64,000 nucleotides of DNA from Bidens hawaiensis (taxonomy: Eukaryota > Streptophyta > Magnoliopsida > Asterales > Asteraceae), in assembly GCA_021521415.1 (NCBI GenBank), contig JAIQDT010003009.1, positions 124,001 to 188,000 of the forward strand, given 5' to 3'. This document shows, one piece after another, positions 43,946-55,968 of the stretch. Position 1 is the stretch's first letter, and the number at the start of each line of letters is the position of its first letter. A program made the translations under genes and the position numbers. Under the pieces are notes generated by a model. The model was not told the origin of the DNA. It was given only the letters and a program-made list of their open reading frames with translations, and did no database searches.

Positions 43946-46880
43946 ATGTCGAATGTACAAACCGAGGTTGACGAGATAGAAGTCTCATGGGATCGTTCTG
44001 AGTATGAGAAACTACTTGAAACGTACGGTATCCCACCGGAGTGGGAACCAGAATTTCCTTCTCCTGGTTCCATAGCTAGCTTGCCGCCTCCTGGCAAAAT
44101 GGCTGTCTACTCTGATTGTTTTGAGTACGGGAACTTCCGTTTTCCCATTACAAAATTTCTCATGTGATTACTGACTGCTTATGGGATCCACTTATCCCAA
44201 CTACATCCCCGTGCTATGATGCGAATTCGTCACTATGAATTCGTGTGTACAGCACGTGACATGGTGCCACATGTCGATCGATTTCCTGTTTTCTATCGGT
44301 TTACCAACCGCGAAGGTTGGTTTATGTGTCAAGGTTTTTCCGATAGGAGCCTTGGTTACGAAGTAGAGAAAGGATCCTCCGACTGGCGTAATAAATTCTT
44401 TTGGATCTCTGAGGACGTGGTACCTATTGATATGGTCCGTCGTCCGATTAACTCTGCGCTACCAAATGTCGTCTTGGATCCCCACGAGGGTCGTGATTGG
44501 TATCGTGACCTTATGGCGGAGCCAACGCCCATGCGGGTGTTACCTGAGGAATCCCTGGTGTGGGCGGGTATGAGTCGCTTATGGCCGTCAGAGTACATGA
44601 AACCTATCTTCGTCGATTTGAATGAACGTGAGTTATCTTTGTTGTCTCTCTTCTTTCTTGAATCTTTTTATAGCTGAATTTTATTTTTTTAGGTCGGGCT
44701 TCTATGCTTAACGTCCTTTTCGAAGGTAGGGGTTGTGTTCGCAAAAGCATCTAGGATGCAAGGGATCAACCTATTCTTGAAAAGACTAAGGACCGTTTCC
44801 TTTTTCCAACGAAGGTGCGGGCTGAACCGGTAGTGTCTGATGCCACCTTTCAAACATGTGCGTATGTTCTAAACCCTCCTCCGCTTAATGCTATTACTTC
44901 TGATAGAGCAGTCGCCATTTTATCGTCAAGCGACGACATTGGCGATTCTTCTGAATTCTCCACCTCCCAAGAGGAAGGGAATTCTGGTAACGATACCTCT
45001 GAATTTTCCTCTGTCTCTCATTTATTAGCAGAGTTAGAAAAGAAGAGGGGATTTTCAACCCTTCAATCAAGTGATGCGGGTGTAAGTACCGCGGAGGTTG
45101 GAGAGGGGTCGTCCAAGAAGAAGAGGAAGATTCATCGTCCGAAGAAGCCCCATTATAGTCTTGCTGAACGTATGGACACTGTAGAAGGTATTCATTTCGT
45201 CTCTTGTATTTTTACTGTTTTTGAAATGTGGGCTAAGTACAATTATTTGTTGTAGATCCTTCGATTGTTGGGGATGACATATATGAGAAATTGCCATCGC
45301 CAACCCCTAAAACTGATAAACCACCGTCTCCGCCGCCTGAGAAAACTCCGGAAGACAGACCGTCCACACCTCCGACCAATGTTAACACCGTAGAGCCTAA
45401 CACCCAGCCTGGAAATGATAGTTCGTTTGACTATCTTTTTCAGACTGGAGTTGCTATAAGTTATCAAGAGGATCGACCTGCCATGAATGCGGAGGGTTTT
45501 AGGACTGAGGAGTCCCCATTACGTTCTCCTCCCCAATTTTCCCCCTCTTCTTCGCCGTTACCTACAGATGTAGGAGGAGGTTTCCTGTTTGGGACGTCCG
45601 TGCATGAGGTAGGAGGAGGCTCAGTGCAAGGCGGACCTCAACGTCGTGAATCTTCTGGTCCTCGGTACTATGGGGATGCGAATTTGAGGGACACTTTTGA
45701 TCTGTTCGTCCCGCCATGGGATATTATTAATGGGGCACGCTTTTCTGATCGTAATACATGTATGAACTTTGTTAAACATTGCGTGCCCCCTACTGAGATG
45801 ACGTACTTGCGTGATCTTTCCCGTCATGACCTTCACGCGAACTTATCGTTTCACCTGGCTAATACCTTGGGTTATAGCCAGGAAATACTTCGTGAATGGC
45901 GCACCATGGGCGGGAAGCTTGGTGAATCTTCTCGAGCACTCGAAGCGGCAAGGAAAGAAGCTGAGACTCACCATTTGGCAGCTAAAACAGCCAAATGGAA
46001 ACAAATAGATGCGGAAGCCGCCCTTAAGAGCGAACAAGATCGGAGTGCTGCTGCTGCCCGGAACTTCAAGGAAGCATGTGAGTAGCAGAACTCTCTTCTT
46101 GAGGCTATCCGAGCTAAGGCGTAGAAAGAGAGAGATGATTTGGCTTGGGCTCGGGAAGCCAACTCAGCCTTGGAAAACCAAGTGACCTTACAGGGTACTC
46201 GAATCCAAGAGCTTGAGGCGGAGCTAAAGTTGTAGAGGGAACAAGCCGAGCTCAAAGATAAAAGTGCCATCGAAATTCAGGTTGCTTATGATTCCCTTCT
46301 GCAGGCTCGTGAAGAAGCGGAAACCCGTGTTACCTCTGCTCTGAATGACAAGCAACAGGCTCTCACGGAGTCTCGGGAGTATCAAGCGAGGGCTGAACGT
46401 GCGGAGCAGGACCGCCAATGGTTCCTCACTCGGGGACTTGATTCTGTATGTTTACTTCAGATATTTGTCCATTACACATGTTTTATGTTGTGATGCTAAA
46501 TAACTTGTGTTTGTATATTATTAGGTCATCCGCCATACTAAGAGTAGTCCAGAACTTATTGATAGTTTCGCTAATTTGATGACTGCCTCGTCTCACCTTG
46601 GGCAGATGGAAGGCTTCTAAGAAGGAATGACCTATGCTCAAAACAATGTTCCTCCGGAAAACCATCCGCTTCATGGTGTCAATGTCAAACAAGAGTATAA
46701 ATCTCGGATTAAAGAACATGACAACATGGTTTTATGTTGCAAAGCCAGCTTCCGGAATTTGCCGCGGACAATGACGGTGTGGAAAAGCTGAAGAGTTACT
46801 TGGGTGAAGAATCGGAGGATGACTCGTCTGAGGATTCCTCTTCAAAGGCTCCGGAAGGCGTGACCACTTCAAACCCATAG
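43946..46880 (+). pseudogene. Antisense accessory gene A ('putative gypsy type transposon' domain), decayed
   Basis: Likely exons: 43946-44627, 44692-45187, 45256-46445, 46525-46880, with GT-AG introns. Exon 1 holds the domain annotated in plants as putative gypsy type transposon/Transposase_28 (IPPEWEPEFPSPGSIA, KMAVYSDCFEYGNFRFP, MMRIRHYEFVCTARD, FFWISEDVVPIDM, PTPMRVLPEESLVWAGMSRLWP). The middle is Ser/Pro-rich with a KKKRKIHRPKK basic stretch that could be a nuclear signal. The C-terminal half is a long charged coiled coil, ending in an acidic tail (GEESEDDSSEDSS). Breaks include TGA 44165, TAG near 44752, three TAGs at about 46083-46236, a TAA near 46618, and frame changes in exons 2 and 4. 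Function is unknown; it lies opposite to pol, as in some Tat elements (for example maize Grande). It is homologous to gene B. Confidence 0.75.
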
Positions 46881-47187
46881 ACTAGGTGTAGGGGTCAAGT
46901 GTCTTGTAATTATTTATTTTTGTAACAATCTTTTTGTGAATTCAATGAAAGGAAAGTTTTCCTTTTTTGAAATTATTCAACTGTTTTTTAGGAAAATATC
47001 TTTGAAAGATATTTTTTAAAATTTGAAAATTTTTATTGCGAGTTGGATAGTCCTGATGACGTGACAGAGAGAGGAATTTTAAGGGATAACTGACAAGACA
47101 TGTATGACAACCTGTTTCCACTTGTATTAATTTTTGCATCTGACGTGTCAGCTATCTGGTAGTCCATAGTTTCTCTCTCCTCTGGCA

Positions 47188-47223
47188 TCCCATCAATCGC
47201 ATTGATTGCGATGAGTATAAATA
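47188..47223 (+). promoter_or_regulatory. Promoter-like module upstream of antisense gene B
   Basis: ATCGCA-TTGAT-TGCGAT inverted repeat followed by GAGTATAAATA, about 130 bases before the ATG at 47349. It is shared in order and spacing with the module at 43803. Confidence 0.6.
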
Positions 47224-47348
47224 TGCCATCCATGACTTTCTTTGTACTCTTATCGCTCTAGAATTTTTATTTCTTCGTCCTTCAAGCCTTGAACTTTCTG
47301 AGGATTCTTTCTTTCTTCTTTCTGATCATACATACCCATCTTAATTAA

Positions 47349-49995
47349 ATGGCTGGAGAGAAAAAGGGGACTCCTACTATCAACGAAGTCACCGTAAACC
47401 TTAAAAAGAAAGATTACGAAGACGTTGTCAATGTATACGGCCTAACGGGATGGGAACCGGAGCGTCCGACGAGTGGATCGATTGCGACTAATCCGCCACT
47501 GAAAAAGATGGCTGTGTACGTAGACCATTTCACGATGGGGAATTTCCGGATTCCCGTGACGAAGTTTGTCCAGTCCATCTTGACAACTTACGCGATGCAT
47601 CTTTCACAAATCCATCCCTTCGGGATGTTGAGGATTCGACATTTCGAATTCTGTTGCCAAGCCCGCAACCTCGAACCATCTCCTGGCATGTTTGCCGTTT
47701 TCTACAAAATGACCTTCCGCGATGGATGGTGTAGTTTTGCATCCGTCGAGAAGAAGGCCATCGGTACGGAATGGATCCTCAGCCTTCATGGCTGGAAGCC
47801 AAAATTTTTATGGATCCGAGAGGATGTTATTCCTTTCGATATGACAAAACGTATGGCGGAGGACGCTCCGCCTGTGGTTCCGGTCGCTGCCCACGAGGGT
47901 CTTCTGTGGTTTAAGACTCTGACTGCCACGCCGACTCCTATGCGCCCTATTCATGAGGGGGCGATGGTGAGTGTTAAAATGAGCCGCTTGTGGCCGTTTC
48001 CTGGTCTGGAACCATAATACGAGAGGACCGATAAGAGTAAGTTTTGTATTACTGTCGTCTTTTCCTTAATGAGTATCTAACTTCTGACTTGTGTTACTTG
48101 TTTTGTATAGGTGAAGGTTCTGCCTTCGATACTCTATTGGATCGTGAAGGGGGGTTGATGGTGCGTCGCCCGGTTGATCCGAAGGATGGGCCCTTTCTGG
48201 AACGTACTAGCACCAATTTTCTTTTTTCCACCGTGTTTCCTCCGGAACCTGTAGTGTCTGTGGCGATGTATGCCAAAGGTGAGAAGTTTGTTGAAGAAGC
48301 TATTCAGAAAGGTTAGGGCATTTTATAACCCCGACCTGTGACTGCTATTACTTATAGCGGAGTGATCGTACTCTTTTCGTCTAGCGAAGAGTCGTCACTC
48401 TGCGAGGAAGGTTTCTCAATTGATGCTACTAATGCCATGCAATAAACTGTAGGTTTGACCCATCAGAGAGCCGCGGCCAGTCAGGCGACGGGTCATGACG
48501 ATGTTGCGGACATCACTGCTGAGGGTAATCTTCCGATCACAGATGACACCGTCGGTAAGGGTGTGCATCATGCTGATGATGCGGGCGCTTCTAAGGCGGC
48601 TGGTAAGTGCACCACCAAAGAATCCGAAAAAGCAAAAAACTACCGCATCTCTAAGAGCACGTCTGGATCAACTTGATTCAGAAGATGCGTCTTTAGGTGA
48701 GTTTAATGTTTCCACCCTTCTTTTTTTTTTTTTTACTTTGCAAGTCGACTTCCCATCTAATCTTTGAGTGACATGTTTTCAGTAAGCCTGAATGATTTTT
48801 CTGAAGACATTTCAGGTCTAAAGAGTTCAACTTTACCTCCCTCTCTGCCTCCCCAGACCGCCACAGAGCCGATCCTTGTGGCAGATGATTCTCCCTTGAA
48901 GGCAAGGGAGGTTGATCCTACTGATCATGTTGGTAGGTCACCTTCCTATCATGTTCATCGTTTTAGGGATCAAGGAGGAGTGAGTATGTTTGGCCCTGGG
49001 CCCCAAACCTCTTCGCCTCCTCGTGAGGAAGACCACGCCCCACACAACCCACACTGGACCCTTCGCCGAAACTCAACATTTCGCGACGTGGACATGTGTC
49101 TGAGTATCTGAGGGAGAGTCTTCCTCCCGCTGAAAAGGAGCGTCATCGCCATCGTATTCGCCAGGAATTGCTGAACTCAAACTCCTATCATTTGGCGAAT
49201 ACGATTTCTACCAACCAGGAGATAGTCTGGGATTGGTTGGCAATGAATGAAGAGTGGGATGAACTGGCAGCTGCCGCGTCTAGTGCGAAGGAGGAAGGGT
49301 TCAAAGCCATTAATGAGGCTAAGGAGAGCCGTAAAGCAATGGAAGCAGAGAAGACCGCCCGTTCTATTGCCGAGGAAGCCAGAGTTGCTCTTCAAAAGCA
49401 ATTGGATGAACAATCCAATTTATTAAAAACTCTTCAGGCTGAGTCGGCAGCCAAAGACAAACGTTTGTCCGACCTTGGAACGAAAAGCCGAAATTAGGCT
49501 TTGGAATGTGCCAGCCACAAGATGGAGCTTGTTCGGGCGAATGCGGACAAAAAATGGCTGTTGGCGGAGGCAATTCTCATGGTATGTATCTTGTTTTGTT
49601 GTACAATTTAAGTATATTTCAACTTCTTATTCTTTACTCTTCGCACAGGTCATTGCTAATGTCCGGACGAGCGACGAACTCGGGAATTGTATTGTTGTTC
49701 TCCTGAAAGCGTCTAAGCAGGCCGGCTGCCAACTGGGTTTTCAGGAAGGTTACAAGTTTGGCTCAACTTTCAGGCTTCCTGATGAGTATATTCTAGTCGG
49801 CCAAGATACTGCTGCCATTCTCATCCAGAGTCAAAGGATTTCGATTCTTTGAAATTTCCTTTAGCAGAGCAGATATCTGAGCTTGCTAATCATGAGGACA
49901 GACTTAAAGACCTTCTTGACCTTGGCGAAGAAGATGAAGAAGATGCAGATAATGCGGGGGGCAAGGACGCGGTCGCGGAGGATGTTGTATCATAA
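47349..49995 (+). pseudogene. Antisense accessory gene B, paralogue of gene A, decayed
   Basis: Start ATG 47349. Exon 1 (47349-48036) carries the same domain as gene A: GWEPERPTSGSIATNPP, KMAVYVDHFTMGNFRIP, MLRIRHFEFCCQARN, FLWIREDVIPFDM, PTPMRPIHEGAMVSVKMSRLWPF. Intron 1 (48037-48110) is at the same place and phase as in gene A. The last intron (49582-49648) also matches in place (ILM|VIANV versus LDS|VIRHT). The C-terminal half is a charged coiled coil (EEWDELAAAASSAKEE..., EEARVALQKQLDEQ) with an acidic tail (LGEEDEEDADN). It is broken by a TAA near 48014, TAG 48314-48316, TAG 49495-49497 and a frame change near 49850. Protein similarity to gene A is partial, so the duplication is old. Confidence 0.75.
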
Positions 49996-50286
49996 ATTTT
50001 TCCTTTGATTTGTAATTACACTTGTTTTCTTGTAATCTATTTTGCGTGAATAAAGAAGCTGTCTTGTTGTATCCGGTACACTTTGTTTTATTTTTCATAA
50101 TATAAGTGTTTTTGTAGGATCTTCTTTGTATGCCAATAAAAGATTACAGAAAAATACATGTCATAATTAACTGAAATAAAAATTTTCATAGATGAGGCAT
50201 AAGCCAAATTACAGAAAGTAAAATCATAAAGGTTCTACGTAGGCACGTAGGCCAAAAAAGGAAAACATACTACATATAACACTTCT

Positions 50287-51431
50287 TTAGTTGGGCCCCA
50301 TTCCAAGTTCTGGAATTTCAGTCCCATCCAATTTCTCCAACTTGTAAGCACCTTTTGATAAGACTTTCTGAATTCTGTAAGGTCCTTCCCAAGTTGGGGC
50401 CAACTTGCTCTGAGGCTCTTGCCCGGAGACTTCATTGTTGCGGAAGACGTAATCTCCCGCATCGAACTCACATCGTTGTACCCGCGAGTTGTAATATTTT
50501 TGTAACTGTCGTTTGTAATTGTGCTCACGGATCGATGCGAGTTCTCTCCTTTCCTCAAGGAGGTCAAGGTTCATCCGGAGTTCATGATCATTGTCATCGA
50601 TCAAAAGGACTCTAGCAGATGGAATACCAATCTCGACCGAAATCATGGCCTCAGTGCCATATGTTAAACTAAAGGGGGTTTCAGAATTACTAGAATTCTT
50701 TTGGGTGCGGAAGGCCCATAGCACATGGGGCAATTCATCAACCCAACCCGTCCGTTTAGTTCCTAATCTTGCTTTGATTCCTTCCTTGATTATCCGATTG
50801 GTCCTCTCAACCTGACCATTTGCTTGCGGGTGGGCTACGGACGTGAAAATTTGAAAATCTGCAATTCTTTCAACCATTCCTGTAGCCCACTGTCCGCGAA
50901 CTGAGTTCCGTTATCACTAACGAGTTCCAGAGGAAGGCCAAACTGACATATGATGAATTCCCACAGGAATTTCTTAACACTTGCCGCTGTAATGGAAGCG
51001 ACTGGTTTGGTTTCCACCCACTTCGTGAAGTAGTCTATGGCTACTATCAAGAATTTGACGCGTCTCTAGGCTTTTGGGAAAGGTCCCATTATATCGATAG
51101 CCCATTTTTGAAACGGCCAGGCTGAAGTGACTGGGACGAGCTCGTTCTTTGTTCGTAACGTATTAGGAGCATGACGTTGGCAAGAATCACACTTCTTGAT
51201 TTCATGCACAGCGTCTAGATGCATTCCTGGCCAATAATATCTGGCATTCATCAGTTTTGCTACGACCATACGCGGGCCGACGTGAAGACCACAGATGCCT
51301 TCATGAACTTCTCTGATTAAGTAGTTCGCGTCCTCAGCATCCACACATCGGAGTAGTGGTCCGAGGAAGGAACGTCGGTATAACACACCGTCATGTATCT
51401 GATAGTTCAAGGCTTTATGCTTTATCTTCAA
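50287..51431 (-). pseudogene. Integrase of the Tat element
   Basis: In order: HHCC zinc finger (HEGICGLHVGPRM ... CDSCQRH), catalytic AIDIMGPFP (Asp near 51093), DYFTKWVE, VSDNGTQF with the second Asp, then ANGQVERTNR with the Glu, and the C-terminal GPYRIQKVLSKGAYKL module. The frame is broken by TAG at 51066-51068 and by a 1-base slip near 50860, after which the frame 50877-50287 is open. No chromodomain follows, as expected for Tat. Confidence 0.88.
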
Positions 51432-51679
51432 GGTCGCGGCTTTTTCTTATGGGAGGGCTCCTGATGACAAATATGCTACGATAGGTGTCATCCATGAATC
51501 CTCTCCAGTTTGAATTACCAAAACTTGATTTTGCGGAACAGATGGTCAGTCCAGTATCTCAATGCGGATGTCTTTGGCAAAGTGTTCGAAGTTTGTCGAA
51601 GCCAGTTTGCTAAGAGCGTCCGCCGATTTGTTTTCACTTCTTTTTATGTGGATCACTTTGCATGAAGAGAACTGAAGCA

Positions 51680-52117
51680 TTAGGTCATTGCTTGTGATAC
51701 ATAAGAAGCCATTGTTTCATTCTTTGCTTCATATGTACCGTTAATCTGCCCCGCAATCAACATGGAGTCCACACGGGCTTCCAAATGCTTAACCCCAAGC
51801 TTTTTGGCTATCCGTAAGCCTACCAAGAAAGTTTCATATTCTGCCTCATTGTTAGTACTTTTAAAATCTAACTTTATAGCGTATGTAAACTCATGGCCTT
51901 CGGGATTGATTAGCCTAAGGCCTGCACTAGATCCCTCACTACTTGAAGCCCCGTCCGTGAACAAAGACCAAATATGTCCCAATTCCGGAGGCACTTGGGG
52001 TTGTTGCTCAATTAAACAATCCTTCTCTTTGTGTTGCGGGACTTCAGTGACGAAGTCTGCCAACACCTGCCCTTTGATTGCTGGTCTGGGTTTGTATTCT
52101 ATCGCATGTTCACCCAG
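51680..52117 (-). pseudogene. Second (archaeal-type) RNase H of the Tat element
   Basis: WSLFTDGASSSEGS carries the first catalytic Asp, NNEAEYE the Glu, and ARVDSMLIAGQ the next Asp. This second RNase H between the ordinary one and integrase is a mark of the Tat lineage. Stops occur at 52118-52120 and at its end. Confidence 0.85.
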
Positions 52118-52518
52118 CTAAATGGCCCATTTTGCCAATCGCCCAGACAATTCCGGTTTACTGAGGACATTCTTGAGCTTGTATCCGGTTAGAACATTGA
52201 TGGGGTGCCATTGGAAGTACCTGCGGAGGCGTTGGGCAGCATAGATTAGTGCCAAAACAAGTTTTTCGAGCATGGAATATCTTGTTTCCGGGTCTGATAA
52301 CGTTCTGCTGACATAGTAAATCGGTGTTTGATCGTGCTTTCGATCTGTCAAAAGGACAGCCCCGATGGCAATGTCCGAAGCCGAAAGGTATAGCGTTAAA
52401 GGTTCTCCCGCATAGGGTGCTGTTAACGTGGGCAATTCCATCAAACATTTTTTAACCTCCAAGAAAGCTTATTCCGCTTCCGCAGTCCATTTGAATTGTG
52501 CTTTCTTGATGCAATTTC
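52118..52518 (-). pseudogene. First RNase H segment of the Tat element
   Basis: Continuation of pol after a frame change near 52530. TAPYAGEPLTLYLSASDIAIGAVL is the RNase H start, and the usual first Asp is replaced by Ser (LYLSAS), typical of a degenerate RNase H when a second one is present. An in-frame TAA lies near 52470. Confidence 0.8.
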
Positions 52519-54009
52519 TTAGTGTTGAGATGAAGGATGAGATTTGGCTGCATGGTTTGCCAAGAAACGATTCAAAGCAACCAATCGACCGTTGAGTGTC
52601 TGAACTTCCTTGAGGGAAGAGGGAGAAGGCATGCGGGCTACATCTTGAACTTTATCTGGGTTAGCTTTGAAGCCTGCACCCGTGACAATTACTCCGAGGA
52701 ATTTTCCTTCCTCCATCCCGAATGAACACTTAGCTGGATTCAGCTTCATGTTGATACTCTTCAAGGTTTCGAATGTCCCTTCAATATCTCTCAACATCTG
52801 GTCTTCCTCAACACTTTTAATCACGAGATCGTCCATATAGACCTCCAGGTTTCTACCAATTTGATCTTTAAACGCTATATCCATTAATCGCTGATATGTG
52901 GCTCCTGCATTCTTCAGTCCGAAAGGCATCATTTTGTAGCAAAAAGTGCCTTGATCGGTACGAAATGTTGTTTTGTCTTCATCGCCCGCTGTCATGCGGA
53001 TCTGATGATAGCCTTTGTAGGCGTCCAGGAAGCATTTAAATTTGAATGGTGCCACAACATCAACCTTGAGGTCTATTTCTGGAAGAGGATAGCAGTCCTT
53101 GGGGCACGCCTTGTTTAGATCCTTAAAATCTATACACATCCGCCATGTCCCGTTGCTTTTGGGGACGATAACTGGATTAGCGACCCATGTCTGATAACGA
53201 ATTGGACGAATAATCCCAGCCTGTAAGAGGTCCTGAACTTGCTCATTCATCGCTTTTGTTTGCTCCGGACCCATCTTACGTTGCTTTTGAATAATTGGTG
53301 TAAACAACGGGTTTACCCTCAATTTGTGTTCCGCAATGTTCTGCGGGACACCAGTCATGTCCGCGGGTTGCCATGCGAAAACATTAATGTTTTTTGATAA
53401 TAACTGTTTCAGGAAAGTCCTTGCTATCTTAGAGACAGCAGGTCCAATTGTTATAGTTTGATCAGGAAACTTTTTGTTCAAAACCCATTTTTCTGATTCA
53501 GTCCTCAGAGATTGTTTTGGGATCTTGTTGGGTTTTGAACTTTCAGTTGCAAAACAATGTCTATTAGCATGAATTATTGCTATGTCGGTGCTAGTTGGGA
53601 CCCCAACCGCGTCGTGAGCCGTAGACGGATGAGCATTGAAGTCACCAATTGCTTCTCGTCCTAGGATGATTTCATGTTTCGATGTTGCTGGCAAAACCAA
53701 AAACTCGACTTCCTCGGTCCTTGAATGGGTTCCGTCGCTCAGAGTGACTGGGAAAGAAATCACCCCTCGCGGGTGCATTATCTCTCCCCCAAATCCAGAT
53801 ACTAGAGCGTGAATTGGCTTTAACCTTTCTTTATCATCTTCGTCAAGTTGCTCAAAGCATTGTTCGTACATGATATCCGATGTAATACCAGTATCGAAGA
53901 AGACATATTGGGAGCGGTAATGCCCAAAGAGGGCAGTGATAATCAAGGGATTCTTGTTATTTGGGCCTCCCTTGACTCGGGGGAAGATTACTGGCTCATT
54001 CTTCCACAC
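52519..54009 (-). pseudogene. Protease and reverse transcriptase of the Tat element
   Basis: An open stretch of 496 codons. The retropepsin site is FFDTGITSDIMY (about 53885-53900); RT motifs are WRMCIDFKDLNKACPKD, YKMMPFGLKNAG and YMDDLVIKS (YMDD at 52828-52839). In family members it is continuous with gag; here stops at about 54053 and 54103-54105 separate them, and a frame change ends it at 52519. Confidence 0.9.
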
Positions 54010-54102
54010 CTCGTCATCCGATTCTATCCTCTTTTCCCCTGTATTGTGCCCACCTTATATCATATGGGCGTTCAAATCTTTGACTTGCTTCTTACTCGGG
54101 CC

Positions 54103-55560
54103 CTAGATGTCCCGAGCGGGAGCCTTACCATTTTCGGGTTTCCCATTTTTCACCAGGTGTCCGAGTTTTCCAGATTTCACCGCCGCCTCAATTTTGTTTT
54201 TAAATGCTTTGCATTCGTTCGTGTTATGACCAATGTCGTCATGGAACGAACAATGCTTCTTGGCATCAAGGAATGACTTTCTTGAGAGTGGTTGTGACTT
54301 TCTGAAGTTCACATTTTCTGTAGTAAGAATTTCGGCGGGAGTCTTTAAGAGAGGAGTCCAACTATTGGGGCCCCGGTTCGAGGGTCCTGTTTTGTTCTTG
54401 TTTCCAATGAGGGATCTTGCATCAAATGGCTTTGATACTTCCGCGCTTGGCTGCAGTCTTGACCAGATGGGCCCTTTCGCTTGCCTATTGGGTCGCGGAG
54501 TCTGAAACTCGACTTTAAATTTTTGCTTCGGATTGCCATTCCTTAAAGTTTTTTCGGTGTTGGCATACAACTTTGTCGCGGTCATAAGATTGTCCCATTA
54601 TTTTGGCATTCCATCCCTACCAGTAAGTGTGCGGACTAGATCGTCGCATTTGACATTCTTGCGGAAGGCACCGCGAAGCATGTCCTTGTTGATCCCACCG
54701 ATGTTCAGACTTTCGTCGTTGAACCTGGTGATAAAATCTTCTATGGACTCGTTATCACGGCGGACAACGTCCAAGATTTCTGACTGGTCGCGTGTATGTT
54801 TCTTCTGTTGGCTGAACTGTTGAGAGAATTTTTTTACCAGATCATCCCAACTAGAAATTTGACCGTCAGGTAACTTTTCAAACCATTCTCTCCCTGCCCC
54901 TGTTAGTGTCAATGCGAACATATGACACCAATAGGGAAGCGTCCACCCACTAACACCACCTACCGCCACAAAGTTCTGTAAATGGCCGCTTGGATCAGTC
55001 ATACCATTATACTTACCTACCGACGTAGGTATTTTAGCGTTAACGGGAAATGGTGCTGTAGCAATACTTGCTATGAACTTTGATTTTTCGGCGAAGGCCG
55101 CCGGGCGGTATGGTTTGGTGATGTCTTTCTCATCATCGCTATGATATTCTGTGTGGCGGGTTACATCCCCCGGACGACTGCTTCTTGCCCGCGAGCTCAT
55201 CCTACTGTCACCGGTATACAGACTGTAATCCCCTGGTTTTTAAGTTGAATCGTAACTATCAAATTCTTCTAAGTAAGATGGCATCCGCATGTCGATGCGG
55301 GGACGAGGGCGCAACCTGGGTAATTCGCCCAAGTCTTGCTCCGTCTGTTGACTGTAACGGCTCTGACTTCCTCTCACTATTGGTGGAGGTGAAAGAGATC
55401 TCCGAGGAGACTCCTCGTAAGTCAGAACGCGAGCATGGAATCGTGTGTTACGTTTTCTGCGCTCATATTCAGCTGCCAAACTTTGTTGTTGCGCATGGAA
55501 CCATTCCTCTGGCGACAATGTTTCTCCAGATCTGGGGTTGCGTTAGTGAGACCTCGCCAT
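54103..55560 (-). pseudogene. Gag of the Tat element
   Basis: One frame interrupted by TAA at 55240-55242 and 54598-54600, and a further stop near 55545. The capsid part has GKYNGMTDPSGHLQNF and GAGREWFEKLPDG...SWDDLVKKF. The nucleocapsid has one zinc knuckle of the Tat type (HCSFHDDIGHNTNEC). The N-terminal Arg/Ser-rich stretch (SPEEWFHAQQQSLAAEYERR) matches Tat Gags. Confidence 0.85.
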
Positions 55561-55960
55561 GTCAGAATCATCTGAATCGTCTTCCAGGTCCAACACTGAC
55601 CTAGTTCGACGATTTTCCCCCATAATCCGTCCAAGATCATCCAAATTAGATCCTTCTGGTGCCGTAACACGTCCCGTATCTGTAAGAGTAGGGCCGGTTG
55701 GTGCTGGAAGAATTTCTGGGATAAAACCTCCAGGTGTTACGTCAACATTTCGTGATCCTGGGCTGTAACTCGTTCCAAAGTACGACCACTTTTAGTCGTG
55801 ATCCATGCAAAAACACTTGAAGCGAAACCGTGAAGTGCTTCTGTGTTAGTTACACGTGAATCAAGTGCAGGAGTTCTCGTCGGCCCTTCAGGAAGTGTAC
55901 TCATATCAAACGAACCAAAAAACCAACGAAAACTTGTGTTGTTCTAACACCAAAACGGAT

Positions 55961-55968
55961 GGCGCCAA
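55961..55968 (-). other. Primer binding site of the Tat element
   Basis: Minus-strand TTGGCGCC lies directly after the 5' LTR. TGGCGCC is the complement expected for the 3' end of plant tRNA-Asp, used by Tat/Athila elements; the match beyond seven bases is poor. Confidence 0.65.

Noticed and set aside
50355..52121. Plus-strand frames opposite integrase and RNase H (for example 51762-52121)
   Set aside because: Shadows of the minus-strand pol; they lack the domain seen in the real antisense genes.
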